From Physocladia obscura (Eukaryota > Chytridiomycota > Chytridiomycetes > Chytridiales > Chytriomycetaceae), in assembly GCA_027596945.1 (NCBI GenBank), contig JADGJH010001266.1, positions 1 to 10,989 of the forward strand: a DNA stretch of 10,989 nt, in the 5' to 3' direction. Position numbers and translations under genes: made by a program. Positions 1 to 8,347 of this stretch are shown here, in pieces (positions within the stretch are counted from its first letter, which is position 1; every line of letters starts with the position of its first letter). The notes beneath the pieces are model-generated. The model saw only the letters and a program-made list of their open reading frames with translations, was not told the DNA's origin and ran no database searches.

Positions 1-1412
1 TTTCAAAATTCTCTGCCATAGCTAGTTGCCTTGCGTTCACCTACCTTTTACCAACTTTGTGCGTTTTTCTTTTTTTCCTTTCTTCTTTGATTTTATTTCA
101 TAGTTATTCAATAAAAATTGGCAATTGGGGGTGTCTTTACAGCTCCCCATCTGTGTACAATTTTGCCCAACTTTTTCCCCCCAATATTTGACCCAAAAAG
201 TTCAATTGAAAATGGAATTTCTTCAATTTCAAAGACAATGATGAAAAATTTGTTTGTCTTGCGACTAACAACAAGATTTTGAATTAATTGAACTGAAAAC
301 AAAATGCTTTTTATTTGAATAAAGATGTTGATTATTACACAGTGATAACTTATGCAGACAGCTCCTGCCTGTTAGATTTAGAAATAAAAATTTTATAGAA
401 GCTGAATAAATGTTAAATAATATTTAATATAGAATTGAAAATAGAAATTATTTATTAGATAACTGTGAAAGGATATAAAGTTCATTTTATTTACAGCAAA
501 ATTCAAGAATAGGAATTAAATGTTTTAACTTCTTCTTCCACATTTGAACAATTTCTTTTGCTTAGAAATTGGATTTTAATCAATTGAGGCATTAGAATTG
601 AAGCACAAAAGTTTTATTTTGAGACATGTAATTAGGCATTTAAAAATAGTTCTATTCCTAGAAATAAATAATAAGATTCTAAAAATTAAATTATACTTTA
701 TTGTGCCAATTCCACTAGTTCATGTGAATTTGTCTTTGTAGGATTCAACACTGCCTTGTCCCATTCATCCAAAAGCACAATCCATACATTGTAAAGGGTC
801 TTTTACAAAGACCAATTGGCACTACATGTGTATATAGCTTAGTTATGTATACACAAATATCTTCGATTTTTTTTGAATTTTTTTTGTCAAAGTTCAGTCA
901 TTAAACACTTCTAACAAATAGCACCCCAAATATTAATAGACAGCACCATGCATAATCACCTACTGCCACTCATTGCTTTTTGCCTCTACTTGCTGCTGTT
1001 TGTTGCTGTGAAATTGAGTGGTGTGGTTAAGCAGTTGAAGGTTAGGAGTGGCGCCAAAAGCTAAAAGAACTGATTGGCACTTGGATAATTGCAGCTAGTT
1101 TGATTTAGTTTAAACGGGATTGATCGAATTAAAATAAATGGGACTTTTACCTTTTGAATTGAATTGGAATAGTTTCTTAACATCTGCTCTTCCTATTGTG
1201 CCCTTTAATCTGTGCCTCACAATGCAGCTGTCCTTTGTCCCAGCTATATCTTTGTTGCAAACAAAAAAAAACAAGAGTACCTATTAAACAGGTGTGTACA
1301 TCATCCAAAACTTACTAATCTTGTTTCTCTCTATTCAGACTTACTCTCAGGAAAATAAATAATTTGAGATAACTCTGCAAGGAATCACTTAAGATAGCTT
1401 AGGAGGGCATGA
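1..1412. other. AT-rich intergenic stretch, no gene recognised
   Basis: I find no ORF with coding character, no RNA gene and no mobile element in this stretch. It is dominated by A/T runs with scattered pyrimidine-rich tracts. The only structured element I can point to is an overlapping pair of short palindromes at 789-813, listed separately. A minus-strand ATG at 19-17 opens a frame that leaves the window after six codons, which is too little to call. The stretch probably includes the 3' flank of the minus-strand peptidase gene and flanking sequence of a gene outside the window. Confidence 0.5.
789..813. repeat. Two overlapping short palindromes (possible hairpin)
   Basis: GGTCTTT (797-803) and AAAGACC (807-813) are perfect reverse complements around a 3-base loop. 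TTGTAAA (789-795) and TTTACAA (802-808) form a second perfect 7-bp inverted pair that shares bases with the first, so the two stems are mutually exclusive. There is no gene close enough to suggest a terminator. In AT-rich DNA such short stems can arise by chance. Confidence 0.35.
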
Positions 1413-1627
1413 ATGTGTTGTCAAATTATATTCATTGGTGACTCCCATCCAAATTCTTCCCCTTATCCATTTCATCCAAACCTTATTTACCACTATCACT
1501 ATTTTCTTCTTCCTATTACCAAAAAACTGTGTCTTAATATTTTAAATGAAAAATTTTTTTTTTTGTTTATTAGAAACATCTTTCAGACCAATTTTAAATT
1601 ATTATCAGGAATTTTCATAAATTTAAA

Positions 1628-1775
1628 AGAAGCCGGTATCTACCATAACGGCAAAGGCTCGGCTCCAAACACGTGCGTTGAAATCACCATGATTCCCGAA
1701 ACAGAAAAAAAAAATTTGTTCGAAATAACCAGCCGCGAAGTCGACAAACACTTCGAATTTAGATTTTGTGATTAG
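1628..1775 (+). other. Unrecognised ORF tail with coding-like composition
   Basis: An open frame runs from 1413 to a TAG at 1773-1775. Only its last ~50 codons look like protein: from about 1628 the base composition becomes less A/T-biased and the residues are mixed and polar (for example the stretch GKGSAPNTCVEITMIPETEK). The upstream part is AT-rich and low in information. I do not recognise the product. It could be the last exon of an unseen gene, an old gene fragment, or chance. No convincing upstream exon is visible, and the next feature is the 3' end of the minus-strand peptidase gene about 90 bp away, which makes this a convergent arrangement if it is real. Confidence 0.25.
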
Positions 1776-1848
1776 TATTCAAAGTGTTAGCGCCCCACAT
1801 GCAAATTTATATGTTTGCCAACAAAACTAAATTGCCAAAATTTAATGT

Positions 1849-1854
1849 TTTATT
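1849..1854 (-). terminator. Poly(A) signal AATAAA for the minus-strand peptidase
   Basis: AATAAA on the minus strand lies 9 bases after the TGA stop of the peptidase gene. It is the canonical eukaryotic hexamer, but being this close to the stop it would leave a very short 3' UTR. Chance occurrence in AT-rich DNA cannot be excluded. Confidence 0.4.
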
Positions 1855-1863
1855 TCTAAAAAC

Positions 1864-3194
1864 TCATTTACTTGGGTGAAGTGCTTGAGCAAAACCAAGC
1901 TGCTGGTTTCCCTTGTCGAAAATAGTGTACGCGGCCCTAATAAAGGTGTCCCCAAAAATAGACAGGCCGTCTCCACCTGGGGAAATTCCAGGAATGCAGA
2001 TATTGTTGCCATTGTTGTCCGTACCAATTACAAAGGTGTAGATTTCCGAAGAAATTGGGAATGAAGCCTTGCCGACTTGAAAAACGACAGGAGGCAGGGA
2101 ATTCACACATGGAATGGTGTAGAGCCCGATGTCACTGTCGTAAGTTCCGCTGATGGCAACCGCAATGGCAGTAGCAGGAGTGTAAGGAATGTACAGCAGA
2201 GTAGTTCCGGTGTCAGCAATACCGGTTGTGGTTGCGCCGTACCCGGTTGGGTCATCTGGAAGAGTGTAAACGGTGCCACTGCCACCGACTGCACCGCCAG
2301 TGGCCTCCACGGACCACGTCCAGTTGGAGAAGTCGAAGGTCCAGTAACCCGGAGAAGGATTGCCGAGATAGTCGGTGGTGATGTTTTCGAGAGGAATCCA
2401 GGTGATATCACCCGTGAACTTGGAGGAATCGTATCCACCGAAGGTCACTTCGCCGTTGTCGCCGTCGTTAGCGTTGGACAAGTAGAAGGCAAACACCGGG
2501 TTGTCCAGGTTCAGTGCGTCAAACCAGTTTCCACCAATCCCTTTCAGAGGAGAGATGCTGGACGAAATCACGCCAATCGACGAGAAGCCTAGCCCGAGAA
2601 GTCCGTCGCTGCCGCCCATGTCGATTTCGATTTCCGACAAACCAATCAGGAAATTAGACGTGAGGCCGGCCAACGTGACCCCCGCCTCAAACACGGCTCC
2701 TGCAACAGCCCCTGTGTGGCATACGCAGTCAATTTATAAGCCTCATCAAACGGAAAGAAAATCAAACTAACCTGATCCGTATTCAACGAGATAATACAGG
2801 CCCGTGAAGGAAAAGTCAGAATAAACTGCAGCAGATCCGAAGCACGAGCTATCCCCGGAACAACCTGAGCCTCGAATCCAAGTATCCGAGGAACCAGTAT
2901 CAAGGTCGATACTGAAAAGGCTTCCATCACTATAAAATAGGATGGTAAATATTTGTACATGCATTCTCACAGTGGTGAATCATACCTGAGAGTAATGTTT
3001 GTCGTGTAGAGTTCATCTTGGACATCCACCAAGGGAGCGGAGTCAGTGGCTGTGGTGAACTTTCCAATCTTCTTTCTGATTTTGTCGATTCTACCTCCAG
3101 CAATTCCAGATGTGCCTCTCTGGATTGGAACAGTCACGGCGGCAAAGGCACTGGACGCCGTCGCTGCAACGGCAATCAAAACCTTCAACTGCAT
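1864..3194 (-). CDS. Secreted pepsin-family (A1) aspartic peptidase, three exons
   Basis: Exons on the minus strand are 3194-2986, 2929-2772 and 2711-1864, with introns of 56 and 60 bp (GTATGA..ATAG, phase 2; GTTAGT..ACAG, phase 1), giving 404 aa. Residues 1-~18 form a signal peptide (MQLKVLIAVAATASSAFA), followed by a short propeptide. The first catalytic motif DTGSS has Asp80, with Trp four residues after the motif's Gly as in pepsins. The flap is YGSG. The second motif, DTGTT, has Asp289. Cysteine pairs CSGDSSC and C..CIPG match the two usual A1 disulfides. GLLGLGF, IFGDTFIR and LGFA near the end are family hallmarks. Family function: an endopeptidase active at acidic pH, entering the secretory pathway. 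The chain ends at HPSK just after the catalytic domain, with no stalk, anchor or KDEL, so the enzyme is most likely released. Relative to its neighbour it has about 12 extra residues just before the second DTG. The start is the first ATG that gives a clean signal peptide. Confidence 0.93.
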
Positions 3195-3668
3195 TTCTTT
3201 TAGAAAAAAGTTTTAAGTTTTCATTGGCTTGACGATTTGATTGTTTGAGATTCCAAAAAATTATGGTGCCACCTGACAATTTAAGTACCCAGGTGCGCCA
3301 CATTGTTAATATTACGATTGGACTTGTCCATATCTGCCAGTAGGCTTTCTTTACAATTTTCCTTCATAAGCAAATTAGCGAGGAAGAAATTTCGAACAAT
3401 TGACCCGTTCCTTGACTTTGATATCTGGGCTTGTTGAAACTCGCAATCGATTTATCCCTAAAAATTTTATCAATTTCAAAGACACTCAACTAAACAAGAC
3501 GCAGAATGGGAGCAAACGTCGTCCAAGTCGTCCAAATTGTCTTATAAAAGTATTTTATTGCGTTTAAATGTATTTGATTTTTTAAACTGCAACACCTTAA
3601 GCTTTTGCGTAAAACATTTAAAATATCAATCAAACAACATTCTCGAAAGAAATTTTGCCACAAAACAA
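3195..3668. promoter_or_regulatory. Shared divergent promoter region of the two peptidase genes
   Basis: The 474 bp between the two start codons must hold both promoters. On the plus strand TATAAAA at 3543-3549 lies 120 bp before the ATG at 3669, a workable TATA position. The minus-strand gene has no clear TATA; a CCAAT-type sequence (ATTGG, 3220-3224, reading CCAAT on that strand) lies about 25 bp before its ATG. GATA cores occur several times (for example around 3331-3336, 3419-3424 and 3453-3456), which could hint at nitrogen control, but GATA is common by chance here. No experimental start is visible. Confidence 0.55.
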
Positions 3669-5418
3669 ATGGTGTTGATTTCGATAGTTTTAAGTATCGC
3701 TGCCGCTGGCGTTGCGTTAGCTGGCGCACCTGTCACTGTTCCTATTTCAAAGTCGGCGAAAGCACTCTCCATTCCAGCCGGACTTCGTGCAAAAGCCAAT
3801 GCTGCTCAGCGCATTGCCTCTATTAACAACCGCATCAAAGCTGGAAACCCAGCCCGCAGTCTACTGTCCACAACTAGCGCAACTACCTCAGGCAATTTGG
3901 CCAACGTGGAAAACTTTCTGTATCTGGTTAATGTCACTTTGAGGTGAGAATATCCATTACTACGACCCACCTTGAACTTAATTTGATTTGATCAATAGCG
4001 ACGGAAATATTTGGCCTATCGATTTGGACACGGGGTCTTCTGATGTTTGGTTCAGAACAGCTTATTGCTACTCACCAGACAGTTCCTGTGATGTCAATTA
4101 CAGTAACGCCACCGACGGAAGTGTTTACCCCGAAACTCCATTTTATTTTGTCGATACTTACGGCTCTGGTTTGTTCGAACAGAAGCGTTGTTTTCAGCTT
4201 TAACATAAAATAATACATCCAGGTGCCGCTGCTGGAATCGTTGGTTATTCGAATGTTACACTGGGAGGTTTGAATGCTGAAATTCTGGTTGGACTTTCAA
4301 TTCTGTTGGTTGAACAGCAGCAAGGTCTTCTTGGTTTGGCGTTCTCGTCCCTTGGAGTCATTTCTTCCTCAGTCACACCATACGTCCATGTTTCTGGAAA
4401 TTGGTTTGACGCTCTGAACCTCGATAATCCAGTCTTTGGCTTTTATCTGTCTGATTACGCCGACGGCGATTATGGTGAAATCACTCTGGGAGGATACGAT
4501 TCTGAAAAGTATACTGGTGACATTACTTGGCAACCACTTGTCAACGTGACGGAAGACTACCTTGGAAACCCGTCTCCAGGATACTGGACATTTTCACTTC
4601 TTCCATGGACTTGGTCAGTTCCTGGAACAAGTGCCAGCGGTGCGATTGGTAGTTCGAACACTCCATACGCGATTGCAGATACGGGCACCACACTGCTTAT
4701 TGTTCCAAACGATGTAGCCCTCGGCGTGTACGCTGCACTTAATATCACCTTCAACAACGACCCGGACATTCAAGACTACACGATTCCCTGCACGAACAAT
4801 CTGCCGCCTTTTGTTTTTAGCTATGAAGGCGTTGACTTCCCGATTCCGTCGGAAATCTACACGCTCCTTGCCGGCACCGACAGTCTCGGCAATGACGTTT
4901 GTATCCCTGGAATTACTGGTGGTGGCGACGGCATTGCAATCTTTGGTGACATTTTCTTGCGCACGTACTACTCGTTCTATGACAAGAAAAATATTCAGCT
5001 TGGATTCGCCAAAGCAGTTCATCCGACAACTGCAACTTCTTCCACGGCCACTAGTGCAACTTCCAGTAGTGCTACTGGCACTGCATCGGGAACCTCTGCA
5101 ACTGGTACCGTCTCCGCTTCTGGCGCTACTGGTAGTGCGTCTGGCGTCACTGGCACTGCTGCTTCATCTGGTTCTGTATCTGCCACTGTATCTTCCACTG
5201 TTTCTGGTACTGCCAAATCAACAGTTTCGTCAGGCACTTCTGCTACTGGCTCTGTTGGATCCACGGCATCATCCGTTGCAACGTCTGCAAACAGTTATGT
5301 TGCACCGACAGTTATTGGAACCACAACTACTACTTCTACTCCTGTGAATCTGTATAACGGCGCCACTAGAGTTTTTGCTGCTGTTGGAGTTGTTGCATTC
5401 TCGATTCTGTTGCTTTGA
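3669..5418 (+). CDS. GPI-anchored (yapsin-like) A1 aspartic peptidase, three exons
   Basis: Exons are 3669-3943, 3999-4168 and 4223-5418; introns are 55 bp (GTGAGA..ATAG, phase 2) and 54 bp (GTTTGT..CCAG, phase 1), giving 546 aa. A signal peptide (MVLISIVLSIAAAGVALAG) starts at an ATG in good context (ACAAAATGG); the frame is open upstream, but that extension is unlike a leader. The propeptide follows. Catalytic motifs are DTGSS (Asp102) and DTGTT (Asp301), the flap is YGSG, and CYSPDSSC and C..CIPG are the expected disulfide pairs. After the domain ends (LGFAKAVHP, about residue 415) comes a ~110-residue Ser/Thr/Ala/Gly stalk, then a C-terminal hydrophobic stretch ending FSILLL. Asn527-Gly-Ala is a plausible GPI attachment site 20 residues from the end. 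This is the layout of fungal yapsins, which act at the plasma membrane or wall. It is a duplicate of the divergent neighbour, with both introns in the same place and phase. Confidence 0.93.
5023..5355 (+). repeat. Degenerate Ser/Thr/Ala/Gly-rich coding repeat (peptidase stalk)
   Basis: Within the last exon, about 110 codons are almost all Ser, Thr, Ala, Gly and Val. Imperfect 3-6 residue units recur, such as GTSATG, GATGSASG and VTGTA, with related DNA words (TCTGG, ACTGG, GGCAC). Stalks like this are usually O-mannosylated and hold the catalytic domain away from the membrane. The low complexity also creates long empty frames on both strands, which are not genes. Confidence 0.7.
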
Positions 5419-5458
5419 GAGGTAAAGAATAATTGTCTCGTTTATAGTGAACATATAA

Positions 5459-5464
5459 AATAAA
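5459..5464 (+). terminator. Poly(A) signal AATAAA after the GPI-anchored peptidase
   Basis: A canonical AATAAA begins 41 bases after the TGA stop, preceded by AT-rich sequence (ATATAAAA). It gives a plausible short 3' UTR for the plus-strand peptidase. Confidence 0.5.
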
Positions 5465-5864
5465 GAAGAGATGCAATTTTATAATATATATTTTGCACTG
5501 AGAGTTCGGTATGTGATACGGAACGAAAAATTCAAATCATATTGTTGGAAGTATGAAACACCAAAGTGGAGCAGCACTTGAATTTGGATTTGAGCAACCT
5601 GCATCATTCATTAAAACTTACCAAATGTCAAATGGACCCTGGTATATTATAACTCCAGTTCATTCTTATCTTTTACATCTTCAGTTATTTTATTCGTATT
5701 TGCAAAACAAAATGCCTCTTCAGATTGCAACAAGCTAAGAGACGTATAAAACAAAAACAAAATAAGAATTTCCCAAACTTATCCACCATCCAAGGTAAAT
5801 ATTCCAACCTAACTAATCATTTCCATGCACAATGGCATGTGCTTATGATTTCTAGAAATTTTAG
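5465..5864. other. Intergenic stretch, nothing firm
   Basis: A plus-strand frame at 5553-5738 (61 codons) includes a mixed-residue run such as GAALEFGFEQPASFIKTYQM, but it has no recognisable domain, no neighbouring exon and no clear start context. It may be a decayed fragment or chance. No RNA gene or mobile element is visible. Confidence 0.4.
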
Positions 5865-6205
5865 TTACTGGTCAAACCATGGATTTTTCAATTTTGTATG
5901 ATTACCAAATAGGAGCTTCTTTGTTCCATCAAAGATGTGAACTGCTACATCAAAATCTCTTGGAATGACCGCTCTGATCTTGGTGTTAATAGTATCAAAG
6001 TTGGTTGGGTGAATTGATAAAGTCTGCCATATTGAAAATTTGATTGAAATCCTCAGCTGTTTGAAATGAGGTTGTGAAAGTCTGTGTCACGAGCTCTTTT
6101 TTATCTAAAATAAAATCAACCTTTTCAACATCTTGTATTACTAAAATACACTTTAAATATTTCTAAGGCAATCTTTTTCAGGCAATCTTCGATAAACACA
6201 ATCAT
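5865..6205 (-). pseudogene. Possible frameshifted gene remnant, unrecognised
   Basis: Three minus-strand reading frames follow one another with protein-like content. Segment A opens at ATG 6205-6203 (MIVFIEDCLKKIALEIFK). Segment B, in another frame, spans about 6162-5995 and includes VDFILDKKELVTQTF. Segment C, in the third frame, spans about 6009-5865 and includes TKIRAVIPRDFDVAVHIFDG; it ends in a TAA stop. The A to B switch falls near 6140-6162 and the B to C switch near 6007-6009, next to a run of three C on that strand. No GT..AG intron of reasonable size explains either switch, so decay by small indels is the simplest reading. I do not recognise the family. Segment A overlaps the first codons of the plus-strand membrane-protein gene. 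Chance or sequencing error are alternatives. Confidence 0.35.
6167..6189. repeat. Short direct repeat GGCAATCTT
   Basis: GGCAATCTT occurs at 6167-6175 and again at 6181-6189, i.e. a 14-bp period. It lies just before the start codon at 6204 and inside segment A of the possible pseudogene, near one of its frame switches. A local duplication could have contributed to that switch. The intervening TTTTTCAG also resembles a splice acceptor, so a 5' UTR intron ending here is possible. Confidence 0.4.
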
Positions 6206-7067
6206 GTCATATACTTCACCGACAACATCCCAGCTATTTTACGTACAAGTATTTGCTGGATTAATCCTAGAAATTTCAATATCTGGCTTTGTTGCAACGA
6301 TACTGCGATTACAAACAGTGAAAAATTTCGCGCGGGTTGCGACTCTCTTGGTTGTTGGAAACATATCTTTGATTGTTTATGTATTTGCAGCTATATTATC
6401 AACTTATTCAAACCAGCAAAATTGTATTGGTTTATCATTTGTGACGTTGTTGTCGTGGCATTTGTTTATGTTAACATCAGGTAATAAATATTTGAGTGTT
6501 AAAAAAATATAAAGTAAAAACTCCCAAGAAGCGTTAATTCTCTTCAAATGCTATTATATTACGAATAAAAATATCTACGTGTTTCGCCTGAGTATTCTTC
6601 TTCTGCTCAACCGCACAGCTTGGGCTATTTGCGATCTTGTCGAATCGAACGGATATTGGATTTCAGATCTTCAGTTCTGTAACATCAATCAAAATGAAAT
6701 AACACTATATGGCTATAGTGCCAGTGATATTGTGTGTGATTGCTTTGGAACATTGACGGCTGTGGTTATTGCATTTTGCAAATTCAATGCCAGTTCATCG
6801 TATATTCGCGGAATGATTGTTCAAACCAGTTGAGTTTGCATAGCTTTTTTAGAAATCGGTAGGCCAGTGCAAGAATTGATAGTATTATATACAGTGTTAC
6901 GTTCAGTTCTCGTGTTAATCTTTACCATCACTGCGGTATATACGGTGACAACTTCGACAAATATATTTTTGATAGATATAATGTGGAATCTTCAAACATA
7001 TATAGTTGCGCGTACATTAAATTTAGACTTGTTGGTGATGAGCAAGAAAAAAACAAATGAATATTAG
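6204..7067 (+). CDS. Small seven-transmembrane protein, three exons, function unknown
   Basis: Exon 1 is 6204-6480. A 48-bp intron (6481-6528, GTAATA..CAAG, phase 1) restores a continuous frame through LTS-EALILFKCYYITN. Exon 2 runs to about 6799 and the last exon ends at TAG 7065-7067. The second intron is ambiguous: 6800-6862 (GTATAT..GTAG, 63 bp, 250 aa) or 6793-6852 (GTTCAT..TTAG, 60 bp, 251 aa); both keep the frame. The protein is almost entirely seven hydrophobic helices, beginning roughly at residues 12, 42, 75, 108, 150, 185 and 210 with short loops and a short lysine-rich cytosolic tail (MSKKKTNEY). Motifs include LLLLNRTAWAICDL in helix 4 and GYSASDIVCD before helix 5. From memory this resembles a lineage-expanded family of chytrid membrane proteins with a GPCR-like outline. 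No ligand, G-protein contact or enzyme motif is visible, so receptor function is only a guess. Confidence 0.7.
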
Positions 7068-7310
7068 TCATAATATCAAATATTGTGGATGCAATTTAAT
7101 GACGACTTTGGTTCCATAAAGTGGGAGATGGCATTCTCTCATTTTTTGATTTTAATTTTTTTTTTATTTAATTTTTCTTTGTTTTCATTTATTTCCCCTT
7201 AAAAGCATGTTTAGCAAAATTTTCAACCCGATTTTGCTTTTTTGCTTCTTTGGTGTTATTTCTTGCAACATGCAAAAATAAAAAATAAAAATGCTTTGCT
7301 TGTAGAATAT
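7068..7310. other. AT-rich convergent intergenic stretch
   Basis: This stretch lies between the membrane-protein gene and the oppositely oriented dehydrogenase gene. It is rich in T runs (7147-7190) followed by A runs (7273-7291). AATAAA-like hexamers on the plus strand around 7276-7290 could serve the upstream gene. No coding potential is seen. Confidence 0.4.
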
Positions 7311-7316
7311 TTTATT
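7311..7316 (-). terminator. Poly(A) signal AATAAA for the dehydrogenase gene
   Basis: On the minus strand AATAAA lies 47 bases after the TGA stop (7366-7364) of the dehydrogenase. It is a canonical hexamer at a typical distance. Confidence 0.5.
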
Positions 7317-7363
7317 GAACAGAAGGATGCATTTGACAATAGATTCTGTTGTACAGCCAGAAT

Positions 7364-8284
7364 TCAAACGAAATCTTTTACCAACTTTTCAGACAATTCC
7401 CACAGCTGTTGTTGGCTCTCCTTATCAGCCCCAATTTCAGTCACTTGTCCCAGCTGCGCAGTTGGTACAAAGTATTGGCCACGATACCCCTTCTCAACAA
7501 CATCCTTTGAAGCGGCCAAATAAACTTGCGTCAAGCACCCAAAATCGGCGTCGGGTCTTGTGGATTTGACTATTCTCGCAATTATATGACCAAGCCAATT
7601 CTGCGCGAACGGAATCTTTGAGTCTGCGTTCGTCGAAATCAAAGCCCCGGGATGCACAGCATTCACATAAATATGCGTGACGCCTTCGCTGGCCAGTTTT
7701 TCGGCGAGCATAATGGAAGTCTGCGCGTTCGCGAGCTTGCTCCACCCGTAGTGCTGCAAAAAGCCGATCGGGCCATGGTACTCCTTGACGGCCACGAGGG
7801 TCCAGTCTGGAGTGGATTTGATGTCCCTGTGGGAATCGGACGAGACAAACACGATGCGCGAGACAGCCGGCGAGGCCTTGAGGGCCGGGAGCAGCAGCTT
7901 GACGAGGAGGAAGGGGGCGAGATGGTTGATGAGGAAGTGCGACTCGCAGCCGCCAATGAGTTCAAAGTCGGGGCCGAAGACGCCGGCGTTGAGCATCAGA
8001 CAGTGGACGGTGGGGTGCGCGGCGGTCAGCCACAGGGCAAACTGGCGCACGGACTCGAGGCTGCGCTGGTCGAGGACGCCGCAGTGCACGTCGCTTGGCG
8101 AGGGCGCCTTTGCGCGCAGGCGTTGCAGCGCCGCGTCGCCCTTCGCCGCGTCGCGCGCAGTGATGACCACCGTGGCATGCGCGCCCGCCAGCGCCGCCGC
8201 CGCCGCAAAGCCGAGCCCGCTGGTGGCCCCCGTCACCACGATTGTCTGCCCACGCAAGTCGCCGAGTTCCGCAACCGCAAACAT
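7364..8284 (-). CDS. Short-chain dehydrogenase/reductase (retinol-dehydrogenase/WWOX-like)
   Basis: This is an uninterrupted 306-aa frame. The Rossmann cofactor motif TGATSGLG is at residues 18-25; Arg44 at the end of strand 2 (ITAR) suggests NADP(H) preference. NAG is at 99-101, Asn120 lies in the FLINHLAPF segment, Ser149 in VSSDSH, and the catalytic pair is Tyr179 and Lys183 (YGWSK). VHPG then follows, with a C-terminal ELW-type end (QQQLWELSEKL). This is the classical SDR fold in the branch with animal retinol dehydrogenases, WWOX and similar oxidoreductases; it reduces or oxidises a carbonyl/alcohol whose identity cannot be read from sequence. There is no signal or membrane helix in this frame, so the protein is probably cytosolic. 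The first in-frame ATG (8284) places the glycine motif at the normal distance. The gene is far more GC-rich than its surroundings, especially in the 5' half, and has no intron, unlike the other complete genes here. Confidence 0.93.
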   Translation of the reverse strand: MFAVAELGDLRGQTIVVTGATSGLGFAAAAALAGAHATVVITARDAAKGDAALQRLRAKAPSPSDVHCGVLDQRSLESVRQFALWLTAAHPTVHCLMLNAGVFGPDFELIGGCESHFLINHLAPFLLVKLLLPALKASPAVSRIVFVSSDSHRDIKSTPDWTLVAVKEYHGPIGFLQHYGWSKLANAQTSIMLAEKLASEGVTHIYVNAVHPGALISTNADSKIPFAQNWLGHIIARIVKSTRPDADFGCLTQVYLAASKDVVEKGYRGQYFVPTAQLGQVTEIGADKESQQQLWELSEKLVKDFV

Positions 8285-8347
8285 TCCTTGGCCTTTTGAT
8301 TCATTTCTCCCAAGCAAGCTGAACCTCCTTCCACCAACACCTGGCCC

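Noticed and set aside
1..19. Minus-strand ATG at 19-17 opening a frame off the left edge (MAENFE)
   Set aside because: Six codons cannot support a gene call; no conserved motif or downstream sequence is available.
108..302. 64-codon minus-strand frame
   Set aside because: AT-driven composition, no recognisable domain and no linked exon.
2077..2592. 171-codon plus-strand frame opposite the minus-strand peptidase
   Set aside because: Antisense shadow of a well-supported A1 peptidase exon; no domain or signal of its own.
4811..5347. 178-codon plus-strand frame and 81-codon minus-strand frame over the peptidase stalk
   Set aside because: Both are alternative-frame readings of the low-complexity Ser/Thr/Ala repeat (Leu-rich and Val/Pro/Glu-rich respectively).
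6828..6852. 25-bp GT..AG intron in the seven-helix gene
   Set aside because: Frame-compatible, but far shorter than the 48-89 bp introns seen elsewhere in the window; two normal-size alternatives exist.
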